DNA of 64,000 nt, from NCBI RefSeq assembly GCF_901933205.1, contig NC_044574.1, forward strand, positions 4,362,733 through 4,426,732. Direction: 5' to 3'. The DNA comes from Camarhynchus parvulus (taxonomy: Eukaryota > Chordata > Aves > Passeriformes > Thraupidae). Each line of letters opens with the position of its first letter. The first letter of the stretch is position 1. The position numbers were made by a program, and so were the translations under genes. The notes under the pieces are model-generated. The model worked only from the letters and a program-made list of their open reading frames with translations, was not told the DNA's origin and did no database searches. Shown piece after piece: positions 12,501 to 23,933 of the stretch.

Positions 12501-13549
12501 GGATTTTATACCTACTTCATGCATAGAGAACTTTCAGTAATCCCATAAGAAACTCTCAATCTGCCAGAGTCTGTAGGAAAATTTGCTATTTTATATTAAG
12601 TCTTGTGGTCATAGATACAAACATTTCTTGTTTAAAATAAACTGAAGAAAAGTTCTAAAGTAGAGCAATATTTAAGGCCAGATTTATATGTTCACACTTT
12701 TATTGGTTTAGTAAAAACCTTGATTTTCAACCCAGACTTGATTAGTCTATGGATATTTTTACTTCACAGAAACAGTATTAAAATAAATTACACTCATATA
12801 GGACAAGCAGAATATTGGTCCATTTAAGCCTGACTGATTTTTATGTAACAAATTAGTGTGCAAGGTAATTAGATCTCTTTTGGATGCCTGTTTCATCCCT
12901 GGAAGGAATCCCAAGAACCTCAGAAAGCTGACTTTCAGGTTATATACAGGTCCTGGGTCTATTGCAGCTAAGTGGCTTGTTTCTCATTATCGCATTTAGT
13001 GCTGCAGAAACGACTCCACCAGAGTCTTTATTAAAACTTGCTTAAGGCCAGCATTTTCCCTTGGGTCAATAATGACTTTAGAGGAATGGATGTAGAAGCT
13101 GGATTTGTTCTGGAATGAATTATGTCTCATCAGGGCCCCCAGGCTAGTATTTCAAATTCGCCACCAGGCACTTGATCAAAAATTCTGTTCCAGGACTGGG
13201 AAGACCTTGTTGCTCCTATTAGGGAGTGCAGAGCATACATTTGTGCGTCTTTCCCCGCGCCTGAATTGTAGGATTCTATTTTTTTTCACTGCTAAAACCC
13301 CATTGAATCTCACCTGCATCAGTGAGGATGTGGTTCAGGAATGTGTCCTGAAGATCTCATGTGTTGGGAAAGCTCATTGCCAGTTATTTCTGACTGAAAT
13401 ACAGAGCATAGCAGAACACTGAGTTAAGTGCTGGTAAAAGCCATTCAAACCCTACAGCTCCTGGTGTGAGCACAGTGTTTATGAGAGGGGTAGTAAATAC
13501 CACTGCTTCCTGCAAGTCCTGCTCATGAATAATCCAGATATTGCACATC
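9556..13549. other. Anonymous intronic sequence
   Basis: The only structure noticed is the 12-bp perfect hairpin at 11724-11755. No recognisable exon or repeat family. Confidence 0.5.
11724..11755. repeat. Perfect 12-bp inverted repeat with 8-nt loop
   Basis: CAATCCTCCTGC, an 8-nt spacer (ATCATAAA), then GCAGGAGGATTG. Four more pairs (GTAA at 11716-11719 with TTAC at 11758-11761) flank a small internal loop. It may be a chance or structural hairpin; no known RNA is recognised. Confidence 0.9.
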
Positions 13550-13762
13550 ATGGAATCACAGAGTAGTTTGAGTTGGAAGGGACCTTAAAACCCATCTCAT
13601 TCCAACCCCTGCCATGGGCAGGGGCACCTTCCACTAGCCCAGGTTGCTCCAAGTCCCATCCTTGAACATTTCCAGGGATCCAGGGGCAGCCACAGCTTCT
13701 CTGGACACCCTGTGCCAGGGCATCCCCACCCCATCCTGCTCTCAACTTACTCCCCACCTGTA
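13550..13762 (-). mobile_element. CR1 3'-end fragment
   Basis: Antisense CR1 with the full terminal blocks (ATGGAATCACAGAGTAG, GTTGGAAGGGACCTTAAAAC, CCCAGGTTGCTCCAAGTCCC, GGGCAGCCACAGCTTCTCTG). It ends about 150 bp before the ERVL-like LTR. Confidence 0.92.
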
Positions 13763-13912
13763 TCTCAGCTGTTGGGAGTAAAAATTTCTTTGCTCAGGAG
13801 GAGAAATGTTCACAACATTCACAGGCTGCCCCGTATGACCAAGGAGAGGGCATGAAGATGTGGAATGGAAAATCAAACTCAACTTGCAAAGGAAGAACAG
13901 TCACCAAAGAGC

Positions 13913-14089
13913 TGTTGGGGTTTGACCCCAGCCAGAAACTGAACACCACAAGCCACTCGCTGTCCCCTTCCCCACTCCTGCTGGCTGGGAAGGGAAAGAG
14001 AATCAGGGAAAAATATTGAACTTTGGGTGTTGAGGTAAAGACAGTTTAAGACAGTAAGGGCAGAAATAATAGTAACAGTAATAATAATA

Positions 14090-14140
<51 letters not shown>

Positions 14141-14489
14141 GACAAAACAATTGATGCACATTGCAATTGCTTGTCAGCCACTGACCGATGCCCAGCCCAT
14201 CCCCAAGCAGTGATTGGCCCCTCCAGCCAACTCTCCCCAGTTTATTCCCTGGGATGGTGTCCCATGGGTGGCAGATCCCTTTGGCCACCTCAGGTCAGCT
14301 GTTCTGGCCATGCTCACTCCCAGTTTTTTATGTGTTTGCTCTTTGGCAGGGCATGGGATACTGGAAAGGTCTTGATTTAGAGTAAGCACTGCTGAGCAAC
14401 AACTAAAACATCAGTGTGTTATCAACATCATTCTCATCCTAAATCCAAAACTCTAGAAAATTAACTCTGTCCCGGACAAAACCATGACA
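13913..14489 (-). mobile_element. ERVL-like LTR
   Basis: On the minus strand it begins TGTCATGGTTTTGTCCGGG and ends GGGTCAAACCCCAACA. The order of conserved blocks matches an LTR family I remember as widespread in birds and ERVL-related. Those blocks are GAGTTAATTTTC, an ATGTTTTAGTTGTTGCT-like segment, CTTGATTTAGAG on the complement, and an AAT-repeat region before the end. No target-site duplication is visible: the flanks are AGAGC and CACCT. It is likely old, or a recombinant of two copies. Family assignment is from memory. Confidence 0.75.
14082..14139. repeat. AAT trinucleotide microsatellite within the ERVL-like LTR
   Basis: AAT/TAA repeats with a few TAG interruptions at the left. This region is naturally AAT-rich in this LTR family. 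The repeat creates spurious poly-Ile and poly-Leu reading frames on the minus strand. Confidence 0.95.
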
Positions 14490-15543
14490 CACCTTCATAA
14501 AAAATTTCTTCCTTAAAAATTCTGTCTTACTCATATGGGCAGCAAGTATTTCTGAATTCAGAGACTCATTAAATTTAAAAAAAAAAATTGTGTGTTTTTT
14601 TTTTAGTTTGTAAAATCTTTGCATGTTGATCAGATAAAATAAAATTTTGCCTTAGAATAAGATCTTTAATTTATGAGCCCAAACCAAAAATTGCATGTTT
14701 TCCCTTTGCTGGTCTGGTTTTAAAATATGGTCACGTGGCATTTACAAGTGCAGTAGTTTGGGAGTGTTTGTTCTCTTTCCGTGCTTTACAGACTGAGGTG
14801 TCCATTGAAATGCAAAGATGTTTGATATTAAAAGAGATTGCTAGTGGATAATAGGCAGACAGGTGTTTGGCTTTCCTTTGTGCTTGTCAAGGACAGTTCC
14901 TTGGATGGCTCACAAGCACAGTCACATCCTCATTGTTTCCTGCTGACTGGATTTTCCCTGAGTGCTGCGTTCAGAGATTGCAAATGTGACATTACCCCAT
15001 CAAAATCTGGAGCAAATGGTGGGTGTTACAATGGATATTGCACTCTAACTGCTGCGTCTGTAGCACAATATTAAATATAAATAATTACTTTTATATATAC
15101 AGTGAAATTTCCCCCATAGCCATTTCCATGGTTTATTTCTAGCCTAACAACTGCAGGAATTGAGAAAAAAAATCTACTTTTGCTATATACCATACATCAC
15201 ACTCCTTACTTTTCATTCTGAAGTCAATTTTCCAGATGTTTCTCTACAAAACAGAATAGAGTAGTTCAGCAGCTACAGGAGACTGTAAAAATATATTTAC
15301 TTTCTTGCAATTTTCTTTTGCAATATTTTCTATTGGAATTTTAGAGAATACCAGTTTAGATAACATCATGTTAAGGCTAACGGAGTAAAGTCTGTGTGTA
15401 GTTAAGTTTTGCTTGACAGTTTATAAAGCTGAAACATTTCACAGAGTGGGAATTAAAAAAACACCCTCATATGAAATGTGTAATCCAGTCAGTTTAATCA
15501 AAATATCAAGAAACAGAAAAATATTGATATGTGCACTAAGTGT

Positions 15544-15610
15544 AGAATCACAGAATCATTTAGGTTGGAAAAGCCCTTTAAGGTGATGCACCAAGGCCAC
15601 TTCTAAACCA
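15544..15610 (-). mobile_element. CR1 3'-end fragment
   Basis: Antisense CR1 terminus: AGAATCACAGAATCATTTAG then GTTGGAAAAGCCCTTTAAG. It is short and diverged. Confidence 0.75.
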
Positions 15611-16359
15611 AGTCCACAAGATTCATTTCTCCAATGTTGCACTTAAATCTCTAAGGAAAAAAAATAGAGTTTTAGTCAATATGTAGGACATCATCTTTTA
15701 CAGAAACTTCTGAGATTTAGCTTCCACTTTAACCAGTAAAGATATAATACAACAGTGGAGCTATTTTAGGGGCTTATTTTGTTTTAATTTTTAAAATATT
15801 TTACTTGAAGTCTAAAATAATTTTGACTTCAGTGCTGAGTGTTTTTAGAATATGGAGAATAGACAGAGTTTAAGAATGTGTGTTCTGATCTGTAGATCCT
15901 CTGGAGCTGAGGTGGATTCTCACCAAAATGGTGGGATGGGGACTCATTACCTTTAAAGCTTTCTTTCCAAAGTCTCTTTCTAAGACTTCTCTCTCTCTAA
16001 GGCTTCTTTCTAAAGTCTCAGCCCTGACCCTCTTTTGGAGCCTCCTTATAAAGAATGCTTTACTTGGAGGTTCCCATCTAACTCAGTCTCCTTAAAGAAA
16101 CAAAACCCTCTGAATAAGAGTTAAAAAGTTGCTCAGCTCCATTTTACATGATTCTTTCTATCAGTTATAGCTGAGCAGGCTATATCCTTGCTTTATTGCT
16201 GGACTTCTTAGTCCATGGAAGTGCAGTGGATTTAAAAAATCAGCTGGTCCATGTCTTGTTCTAAGGCGATATTCATTTGGCCATTCCTGACACATCAGCT
16301 CCTCCTGAAGGCTCTGAAAACTTCTCAAGGTAAAGGTTCCTCCCCCAGAAGGTGCTGGG

Positions 16360-16552
16360 CACTGCCGAGGCTCCCCAGGGAACGGGCACGATCCAGAGCT
16401 CCAGGAATGTTTGGACATCTCTGCTCTCAGGGATGCACAGGGTGGCATTATTGGGGTGTCTGTGCAGGGCCAGGAGCTGGATTCTGCCATCCTTGTGGGT
16501 CCCTTCCTACTCAGGGTAGTCTGGGATCTGTAATTCTGTGATTCACTTCTCA
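16360..16552 (+). mobile_element. CR1 3'-end fragment
   Basis: Plus-strand CR1: CTCCAGGAATGTTTGGACA, a TCTCAGGGATGCACAGGGTG block, TGCAGGGCCAGGAGCTGGA, CTTGTGGGTCCCTTCCTACT, ending TAATTCTGTGATTCAC. It is the source of the long minus-strand open frame crossing this region. Confidence 0.85.
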
Positions 16553-17029
16553 CATTCCAGGAGACAAGCCCAGTGTACCCTGGCTTCTCCTGTTGGTGCA
16601 GTCCTGGCTGATCCTTGGTAGCTGCTTTTGATCTGTTCTGGATCCCTCCTAAACTTTCCGCATTTTCTGAGCACACAGTGCCAAAACAAGCCCAAGGTAT
16701 TGAAGCTGAGACCTTGCTGACAGGGAGGAGAGGCTCTCCTGGCTGCTGCTGGCTTTTCCTGTAGGAGAAGGACACCTGCCTTTGTGGCAGCTGGGTGACA
16801 CTGGTGGCTCATGATCCTCCCGTGGTGTGCAAGAGCCCGTGGAGCCTCTTCTGCAGAATTTCTATAGAGCTGCTGCTTCTTGCTCTGAGTTTTATAGCTG
16901 TCATTCCTGACTGAGTGAACATCTTGCACATGACCCTGTTGGAATAGCATCTTTTTTTTTTTTTTCTCTTTTTGAGACCATAAGTGCAATTTGTCAGAAT
17001 CATTTGGGACGTTTTTTCCTGCTCTCCTG

Positions 17030-17165
17030 AGCACTTTCAGTGCTTCTGAGCTCGGTGTCACCTCCAAATTTAATGAGCATATTCCATGTGCTATCACCCA
17101 GGTCATTAATGATGGTATGAAACGTAGATGGACCCAGGAAAAAACCTTTCTGTGTCATTTCTAAG
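17030..17165 (-). mobile_element. CR1 internal fragment (old)
   Basis: Antisense CR1 internal region: GGTGTCACCTCCAAATTTAA, ACCCAGGTCATTAATGATG and the following GATGGACCCAGG. It is diverged and recognisable by block order only. Confidence 0.6.
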
Positions 17166-19660
17166 TGAATTGCTGTAGGTAAAAAGCTCATTGTATAGCA
17201 TGGATAATTATATTATGTTAATGAAACTGTGTAAAGAAGGAAGTATCTGCCTCAAACAGTGGTGATGAAGAACTTGCCTACACCAAGATTTCCTTTTCTC
17301 CTCTCGATTTTTGCCTGAACTGAAGTTACCTGACTGTGCCGTCTGAGGCTCATAAGCAGGACACAGGAAGAACAAAATACATTTTCTCCTCCTCTAGAGC
17401 TGAGCTGAGTCCTGTAATGAGAAGGAAAGGGTGTTTAGGTAACATGCATAAGCAGTGCAATGCATATTTCATTCCTCTGCCTGCCCAGAAAGTCTGTAGA
17501 GTATGAATAAACTCTGTAATTTAAATAAGGAAATTTGCAAGAACTCACAATAAAAGGGATTTTCTTCATCTTTGCTCTGATCCCACAGGTGCCCACACAA
17601 CTGCAGCTCCCATCTCCACCATTTCATTGTGTAACAGCCTTTCCCACAGAGCTCGAGAATTGTAAGCATTCACTTAAATGCACCAATCACTTTGTGCTGA
17701 ATTATGGATTTTCCTAAATTTTATTTTAATATGAAATAAGATTCTGCTATTTTAAATAAATACACCTTCTCATGTCTGGCTGTAGAGTTTCTGTGAGACT
17801 TCCTACATTAATCTACATTGATCTATTCTGTCTCTATGAGCTCAGTATAACATTTGAATTACTGATTACCTGCATTATGTGTAAAAATTGATGGAGCTGG
17901 ACAGCTGTGCCCCTGAGGACTCTCAAAGGCATTAACTATTGCAGTGAAGGCCTGGAATATATTATGTGCATTAAGCTGGGTGTATTGCCTGCCTTTTTCA
18001 TCCCTGTTAGTGACCATTTCACATGCAGAATATATTCAATGAGGTGACCCTTTGGCACCTTTGGTTTTCTGAGCTGAAATAAAACTATTTTTTTTTTTTC
18101 CACAGTGTTATTCTCCTGGGAATATACCCAAAGAGGTTTGCCTTGGTTTGGTTTGGTGGGATGGTTATTTACAAGCCCACACACACACACAATAAAGGAC
18201 AAGCTGATAGGATTTTTTTTTATTATTATCTAAACTGCATTTCCATGAAACTTTGCCTTATGTGGAATGATCCATTATAATATTTCTTACAATTTATTTG
18301 ACACCTGTCCAATACTCTAGGCACTTCCAGCTAACCAAAGTATATCTGCAGATTCCAATGCAGTAGTATTTTTGCAATTCCAGTATTTTCCTTTGTGTCA
18401 TTTATCTTCAAAACACCTGCATGAAATATTCCTGCTTATAAATAGAGAAGGTAAACAGAGGCTGAAGAGAACAAGCACCACACAGGATTCCTATGCTGAA
18501 GCAGAGATTTTTTTGCTTCAGAAGTCATAAACTGATACTGTGGGCAACCCTTTTTCGTCTGTCCCTTATTGCACAAAACATCCTGCTCAGCTCCCCCCCA
18601 CACAGAAATTTGGTTTTCATGCCCACCAGGTTGTAATACCTTAGTGAGGCATGGAAAGAAAAAAGAGCAGTTTATCCAGAGCTGGCTTATCCTTTTGCAT
18701 TTCTCGTTCCTTTATTTGTATCTCAGGTTTTGTTTTGTGTAACCTGCCCCTCTGAAGGGGTCACTGTCACACATGGGCTGGTGACACCCAGGCTCTCAGG
18801 TGGCCCCTGTCCCCAGCCCTTGGTGACCCAGGTAAGTTGTGCTGTTTTCCAGGCAGATATTCCCACCATGGGCTCTGGAAAGGGCTGGCAGCAGGTGGAT
18901 TCAGAGCTATTCTGCTTCATCCTTTTGATGCCACAGCCTTAAAATCTCTGTGGAAGTATTCTGCTGAATCATGTTACAGTGTTTAAATGTTCTGTATAAT
19001 ACGAAATTTCCCTCAGTGCAGCTTCAAATCTCATGTTCCTTATTAAATGCTTAGGGGATTTTTTTTTTTTCCCAAGGTGGTAAAATCTATTATCTCTGTT
19101 GCTAATTAGGATCTTCTCATTTTATCTGGCTGCTACTCCTTCCTGCAGGACATGAGTCCTGTTTTGGTTTGGGGGGTGCAGCAGGACATGGCCACACAAG
19201 CTGATGTTGGTATTTTTTCTGCACCTGAGCATCAGCTGTGCAGAACATTTGCAGAAAAATCTCAAAGGCAGATCCCAATCCTAATGCCTTTGGGATCTGT
19301 ATATCCCTTGAAACACTTAATGCAGAGCATGGCTTGTTTTGTCTCATGAATTAGAGATAAAAGAGTGCATCTTTGTAATACAACCTTTAAAAATATTTTG
19401 TTTGCCTGGACCCACCTGTGTCAGAGACATGGGGAAATCTTGACTGGAGGAGTTTTTGACACCACAACCTCCCAAAGAACCATTTTAGCCTGCAGATTAA
19501 TGTGGTTTTGGGCCATGAGCTTCCTTTCTTGTAGGTTGAGTTCCCTCCTCAGTATTTTCTCTCTGAGCTCCCTGTTCCTTCTCCCATATTTTGGTTCCCA
19601 AATCAGGCCAGATCATTTGGCCAGAATGGAATCTCAGAGCTGGCACTGGACAAGGTTTTA

Positions 19661-19686
19661 CTTGAAATTTGGACTTGAAATTTGGA
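19661..19686. repeat. Short tandem duplication, 13 bp x 2
   Basis: CTTGAAATTTGGA is repeated twice with no mismatch, followed by a third partial CTTG. Confidence 0.9.
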
Positions 19687-20055
19687 CTTGCAATTTTAAG
19701 GCAGGAACCACTGACAGCTTTTGCAACCCTTTCTTCTGTCCTGTGAATCTCAGATATTTGTGGCTCTTTGAGAGGGGCTGGGTTAAAGGATGGCTTGTCA
19801 GTGGAGAGCCAGGAATTACAGCTGGATTTGAAAGGCAGGGAAATACTGGCTGTGAATTTGTGAGACTGAAATAGTGAGTAGTGAGAGAGGAGAGGAAATA
19901 GAGGCAGAACTGACTCAGAAGGAGTTAAAGCAGATATGGAAAAATGCAATATTGGAAAAAAGCAGGGGGAAAACCCCATAAATGTACAGGTACTGATATT
20001 ATGAGGAAGTTTCAAGTATTTGATGGAACTGGTAGAAATGTTAGTTTTGAGACAG

Positions 20056-20134
20056 AAATATAAAATATATAAAATAAAATACAAAATATAAATTACAAAA
20101 TATAAAATACATAAAATAAAATACAAATATATAT
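20056..20134. repeat. AT-rich degenerate repeat (TAAAATA-type)
   Basis: Reiterated ATAAAATA, ATACAAAATA and ATATAT units with no other structure. It gives a spurious Tyr/Ile/Leu-rich reading frame on the minus strand. Confidence 0.85.
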
Positions 20135-23100
20135 GGCCAGTGATTTAATATTTAGAAAATGTGTCCAGTACAAGTGGTGCTGATTCCTCAAGGTCTGCTG
20201 AAGCTGTCAGCAGATTTGAACAGTTCTGCAGTCTCTTACAGGCATACAAAGATCATATTCATTGGTTTTACTCACAGCAGAGAGGAATTTAACATATGGG
20301 TGATATAGTTTAACCTGCTTAGCATATGGAGAAAACACTATAATGCAAATTTCCCCCTACCTTGGTACATTGCCTAATAATTTAGGATAGCTGAGTGTGC
20401 AATTAAAATTAAAATCTGTGAACATAAAGATGCTCCGTAGCCTTGGAGTAAGGAAAAAAAAATTAGGGTAGTAACAGTGACAAAGTCTAATAGTGGGAAT
20501 TTAAAATGACATTTAAATTGAATTCTTGCCTGTGTTCGTAAGTGTGGCAGTGGTTAATGGGGTTTTGATCAGTGCAGTATCAGCACAGACAGGAAATTTG
20601 TTCACAGTGCATCAGCAAAAGGTTCCTGTGGGTGTTGGGGGTGTCCCTTCATCACCAGCACTGGATTTAAATGGGATGAATGAGTTAAAGATGGGTCTGT
20701 AGACACAGAAAGCCAAAAGCCCATTTCTGTTCCTCGTGAGAAGCTTCCCAGAGCTGATTCAGGGCTTCTCTTGGAGCACCCCAGAGCACTGGAGAGGTTC
20801 AGACAAGCGGAAAAGGTCACAAAATGCCCCAAAGAAATTGCTCTGCATCGTGTAATCTATAGGGGAAATCAGGAAGATACAGCTTTTTTGTTGTTGTTCT
20901 TTTCTTCCCTCTCCAGAAATTTACCCTACATTTCTGCTTTGAACAGATGTCTTCAGAAAGTGTGTGGGAAATTTCCAGGAAAGTCTCATGCACTTGAATT
21001 TTATTATGTTTTTCAAGTACGATAATGCTTTCAGAGATGACTGATGCTATTATTTCATTTAGTTTACAACATTTTGTGTTTCAATTCCTTTTATTGAGTT
21101 TGCATAAATACAATTAGCTGTTGTACTTATCACTGTGCTAAATCACTGGTTAAAAAAGAGAATATACAGGATTTCATTTTTTATATATTTTTCTAGGGTT
21201 GTGAAATGTTCCCTTTTGTTGTTTCTTGTTTTTTTTTGTTTTTATCTTTTCCAGATTTGATATTCATGTGTCTCTGTGAGGGCACAACATTCAATCCCAG
21301 TGTTCAAAACAAACCTTTGTGTTGATGCTGTATGGCAGGAGAGAGTGAAGGCTGAAAAGTCAATTGGTACAAAAATTTGGGGCAGCACTGAAGTAGAGAA
21401 ATGGAAGCAGAGGAGGAATGGAATGAGGCAGAGGAGAGAATTTAAGTGGGATATTTTGAGGGGCTGCATTTCCAGCTTGACAAACCAGGAGGTGTCTCCA
21501 CAGGAGCCTCATGGGCTCTTCAGGTGTCTCAAGTCCAGAAATTATTTCATGGGTGAACGAGGATGACTTGGATGAAGCAGCAGGCAAAGAAAATGTATTG
21601 AGCCATGGGTGCACCTCAGCCCAGGGAACAAAACCACTGTTCTGGAAGCAGGGCAGATTCCTGAGCACACACAGGTGTTCTGCAGGGTACTGATAACCTG
21701 CCAGAGGAAAGCCAGGTTATTTAGTGGGTGTCTGGAAAGAGGGAAAAGAAAGGGACATGAAAAGAATTGTGACTCTGTTGTGAGAAAACAACATGAACCC
21801 AGGCAGTCAATTTGAGATTGTTTAAATGGACAGAAATTCAGCAATAAACACCAGCACTGCCACTTAGAGGAGCAAACCTTGAACCTGTGGTCAAGAAAAA
21901 AGTAGAATATATGTAGGTATCTCCAAACTGGAGAGACAAAGGATTGAACCCTACAGGCTGAAAGGCTCCTCTGTGACAATATTATCCCCAATCTGCCCTT
22001 TCCCACTGCAATGCCCATTCCAATCATGCTCCTTGGCTTGGCAGCTGGCAGTTTGAGGATGCTGACCTTGATGGAGGGAGCTGAGTTTCATTCTGGAGGC
22101 GTGTCTCTGTGCTTATACATATGCATAAGGATTTGCATGTGTTTGTGGAGCATAAAAGAAATGTTGGGTGGTGTTTGCAGCCTTGCTGAAGTGATACAGA
22201 GGGAGTAGGTGGCAACTGCCCCAGAACGGGGAAGGGCTTTGATGGTGAAGTAGGAGGATGGTAAATATTATTTATGTTTTGTGGTTGCTGTAGCTGTAGC
22301 TCTTCTGTTTCCACGTCACCAAGCATTTCAGTTCTAAGTTCTCATATGTTCATTTCACACAAAGTGTTCCTGGTTTTGTTTCAATAAAGGAAATTTCCAA
22401 CTGATGGGCATGCATGGAGATATTTGAAGCACAGTATCCTAAGACATAAAGAAAAAAAAAACCAACATAAAAAATGCCTTAAAAATGTTTTATTTTAAGC
22501 AGCATTCTTTTGGGTTTATGTGTCTATTTCAAACTCTTCATGTTGCCATTATTGTATCTATGGATTTTATTTCTATTAAGTTCACTACAGTGGGCTAATG
22601 CCACCTGAAAGGGATGTAAAGAGGGGAATCATCCCACAAGGGCTCTCAAAGAGGAATTTTGAAAAGATAGTAAATGTTGAAATTTGTTAAAATTGCCCTA
22701 CTATATTTATAAAGTGCATTCTAGGAATCACTAGAGGGTTTATTCCCCTTCCACTGGTTTGCTAGTTCAATGCAAGTCCTGCAAATGGATGAAATAAAAA
22801 GTATTTTATAGATAGTCTGTAATGGTCATAGAACATTTATCAATGCAAGCTGGTTGAAGCCTCATTTAGCTGTAGGAATGCTCTCTGGTGCTATAGTAAT
22901 TGACATTTAAGTAAAGACTTGGGCAGAAAAATGTTTAGGTTATTGGCTTTTAAAAATAAATATTTGCAGATCATATTTATAAAACAGTGAATTTTACCCT
23001 CTGTAAGCAGATCTGTTCATTTTCCATGCATTCTTTTAAAAGGATTATTGTATTTAAATGCTGGTTTTACAGTGCTCAATTCAATACAAGGCATTAATTT

Positions 23101-23141
23101 AAAAAGTAATAGTTTTTATAGTGTGTATCAGTGCAGGAAAT

Positions 23142-23210
23142 CACAGTTAGTGTTTTTATTTACAGTTACAGTTCAGTTTTTATCACAGTTGCAGTTTTTA
23201 TTTACAGTTC
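23142..23210. repeat. Degenerate minisatellite-like repeat
   Basis: Irregular repetition of TCACAGTT/TACAGTT alternating with GTTTTTAT blocks across ~70 bp. Confidence 0.7.
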
Positions 23211-23538
23211 AGGTGGAATCTTGCCCTTTGGTGAGAGATCAGATCTGAGCCCAAATTCTCATTCCAATTCCCTGAACTCCCCAGCTGCTCCAGCCACTGT
23301 TGTGCTTCTTTTCCCAGCAGAGCTCAGCCAGGATCTCAAATCCACTCCACAGAGTGGGAGAATGGGAGAATGCAGAGAGAAAATCTGGGACATTTTCAGA
23401 AATATAAATTTTGTTTCTTAGACTGGTGAATTAATTCTCATCCTGGTAATACCAAGGGCAGGTTTTGAGTAGTTTCAATTGCTCTGCTTAGGATAAAAAA
23501 ACCCCAAACTTAATAAAAAATACACTTCAGAATCCAAA

Positions 23539-23655
23539 TGAATCATAGAATGGACCTTTAAAGATCATCTGTTCTAATCCTTCTGCTGTGAGTCAGGAAA
23601 TCTTTCCCTACATCAAACCTCTGTCCAACCTTGAATGGGGCCTGCCCAGAGATGA
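23539..23655 (-). mobile_element. CR1 3'-end fragment
   Basis: Antisense CR1: AATCATAGAATGGACCTTTA, AGATCATCTGTTCTAATCC and CTGTCCAACCTTGAATGGGG. It is diverged. Confidence 0.7.
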
Positions 23656-23844
23656 GGCATCAAACCTCAAAATGTGACCTTTGAAATTCCTAAAATACTT
23701 GAGAAAAGAGGAAAAAACAAATCTCTAAGTTTATGTATTTATATCAGCATAAAGTCTGTGGAATAAAAAGGGCCATAAAATCCATGTAGTGTAGAGCAAC
23801 ACAAAAAGAAATAGGAGAATTTATTTTATATTCCTTCTACAAGG

Positions 23845-23933
23845 TGGTTTTTTGCTTGGTTGGGGTTTTTTGGGTTTTCTTGGTGTGTTGTTGTTTCATT
23901 TTGTTTTGTTTTTGTTTTTTTTGTTTTTTTTTT
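23845..23933. repeat. T/G-rich low-complexity tract
   Basis: Runs of T broken by G (GTTTTGTTTTTG-like) over ~90 bp. A similar tract lies at 34381-34434. Confidence 0.85.

Larger units (their letters stand above)
14490..17029. other. Anonymous intronic sequence with two CR1 fragments
   Basis: Besides the CR1 fragments at 15544-15610 and 16360-16552, there is a CT-rich patch at ~15960-16020 and a T run at 16952-16965. Long minus-strand open frames around 16161-17106 cross the CR1 and are not genes. Confidence 0.5.
17166..23538. other. Anonymous intronic sequence
   Basis: Small tandem repeats at 19661-19686, 20056-20134 and 23142-23210; otherwise no recognisable exon or element. A GC-richer patch at ~18730-18910 has no assignable identity. 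Confidence 0.45.

Noticed and set aside
13879..14288. Poly-isoleucine and poly-leucine reading frames on the minus strand
   Set aside because: They are produced by the AAT microsatellite inside an ERVL-like LTR.
16161..17106. Two long minus-strand open frames (204 and 187 codons)
   Set aside because: They run through a CR1 3' end and a diverged CR1 fragment. The translations contain no domain and include low-complexity lysine runs.
19497..20126. 209-codon minus-strand open frame starting with a Tyr/Ile/Leu-rich stretch
   Set aside because: Its start is the AT-rich degenerate repeat at 20056-20134, and the remainder has no recognisable protein features.
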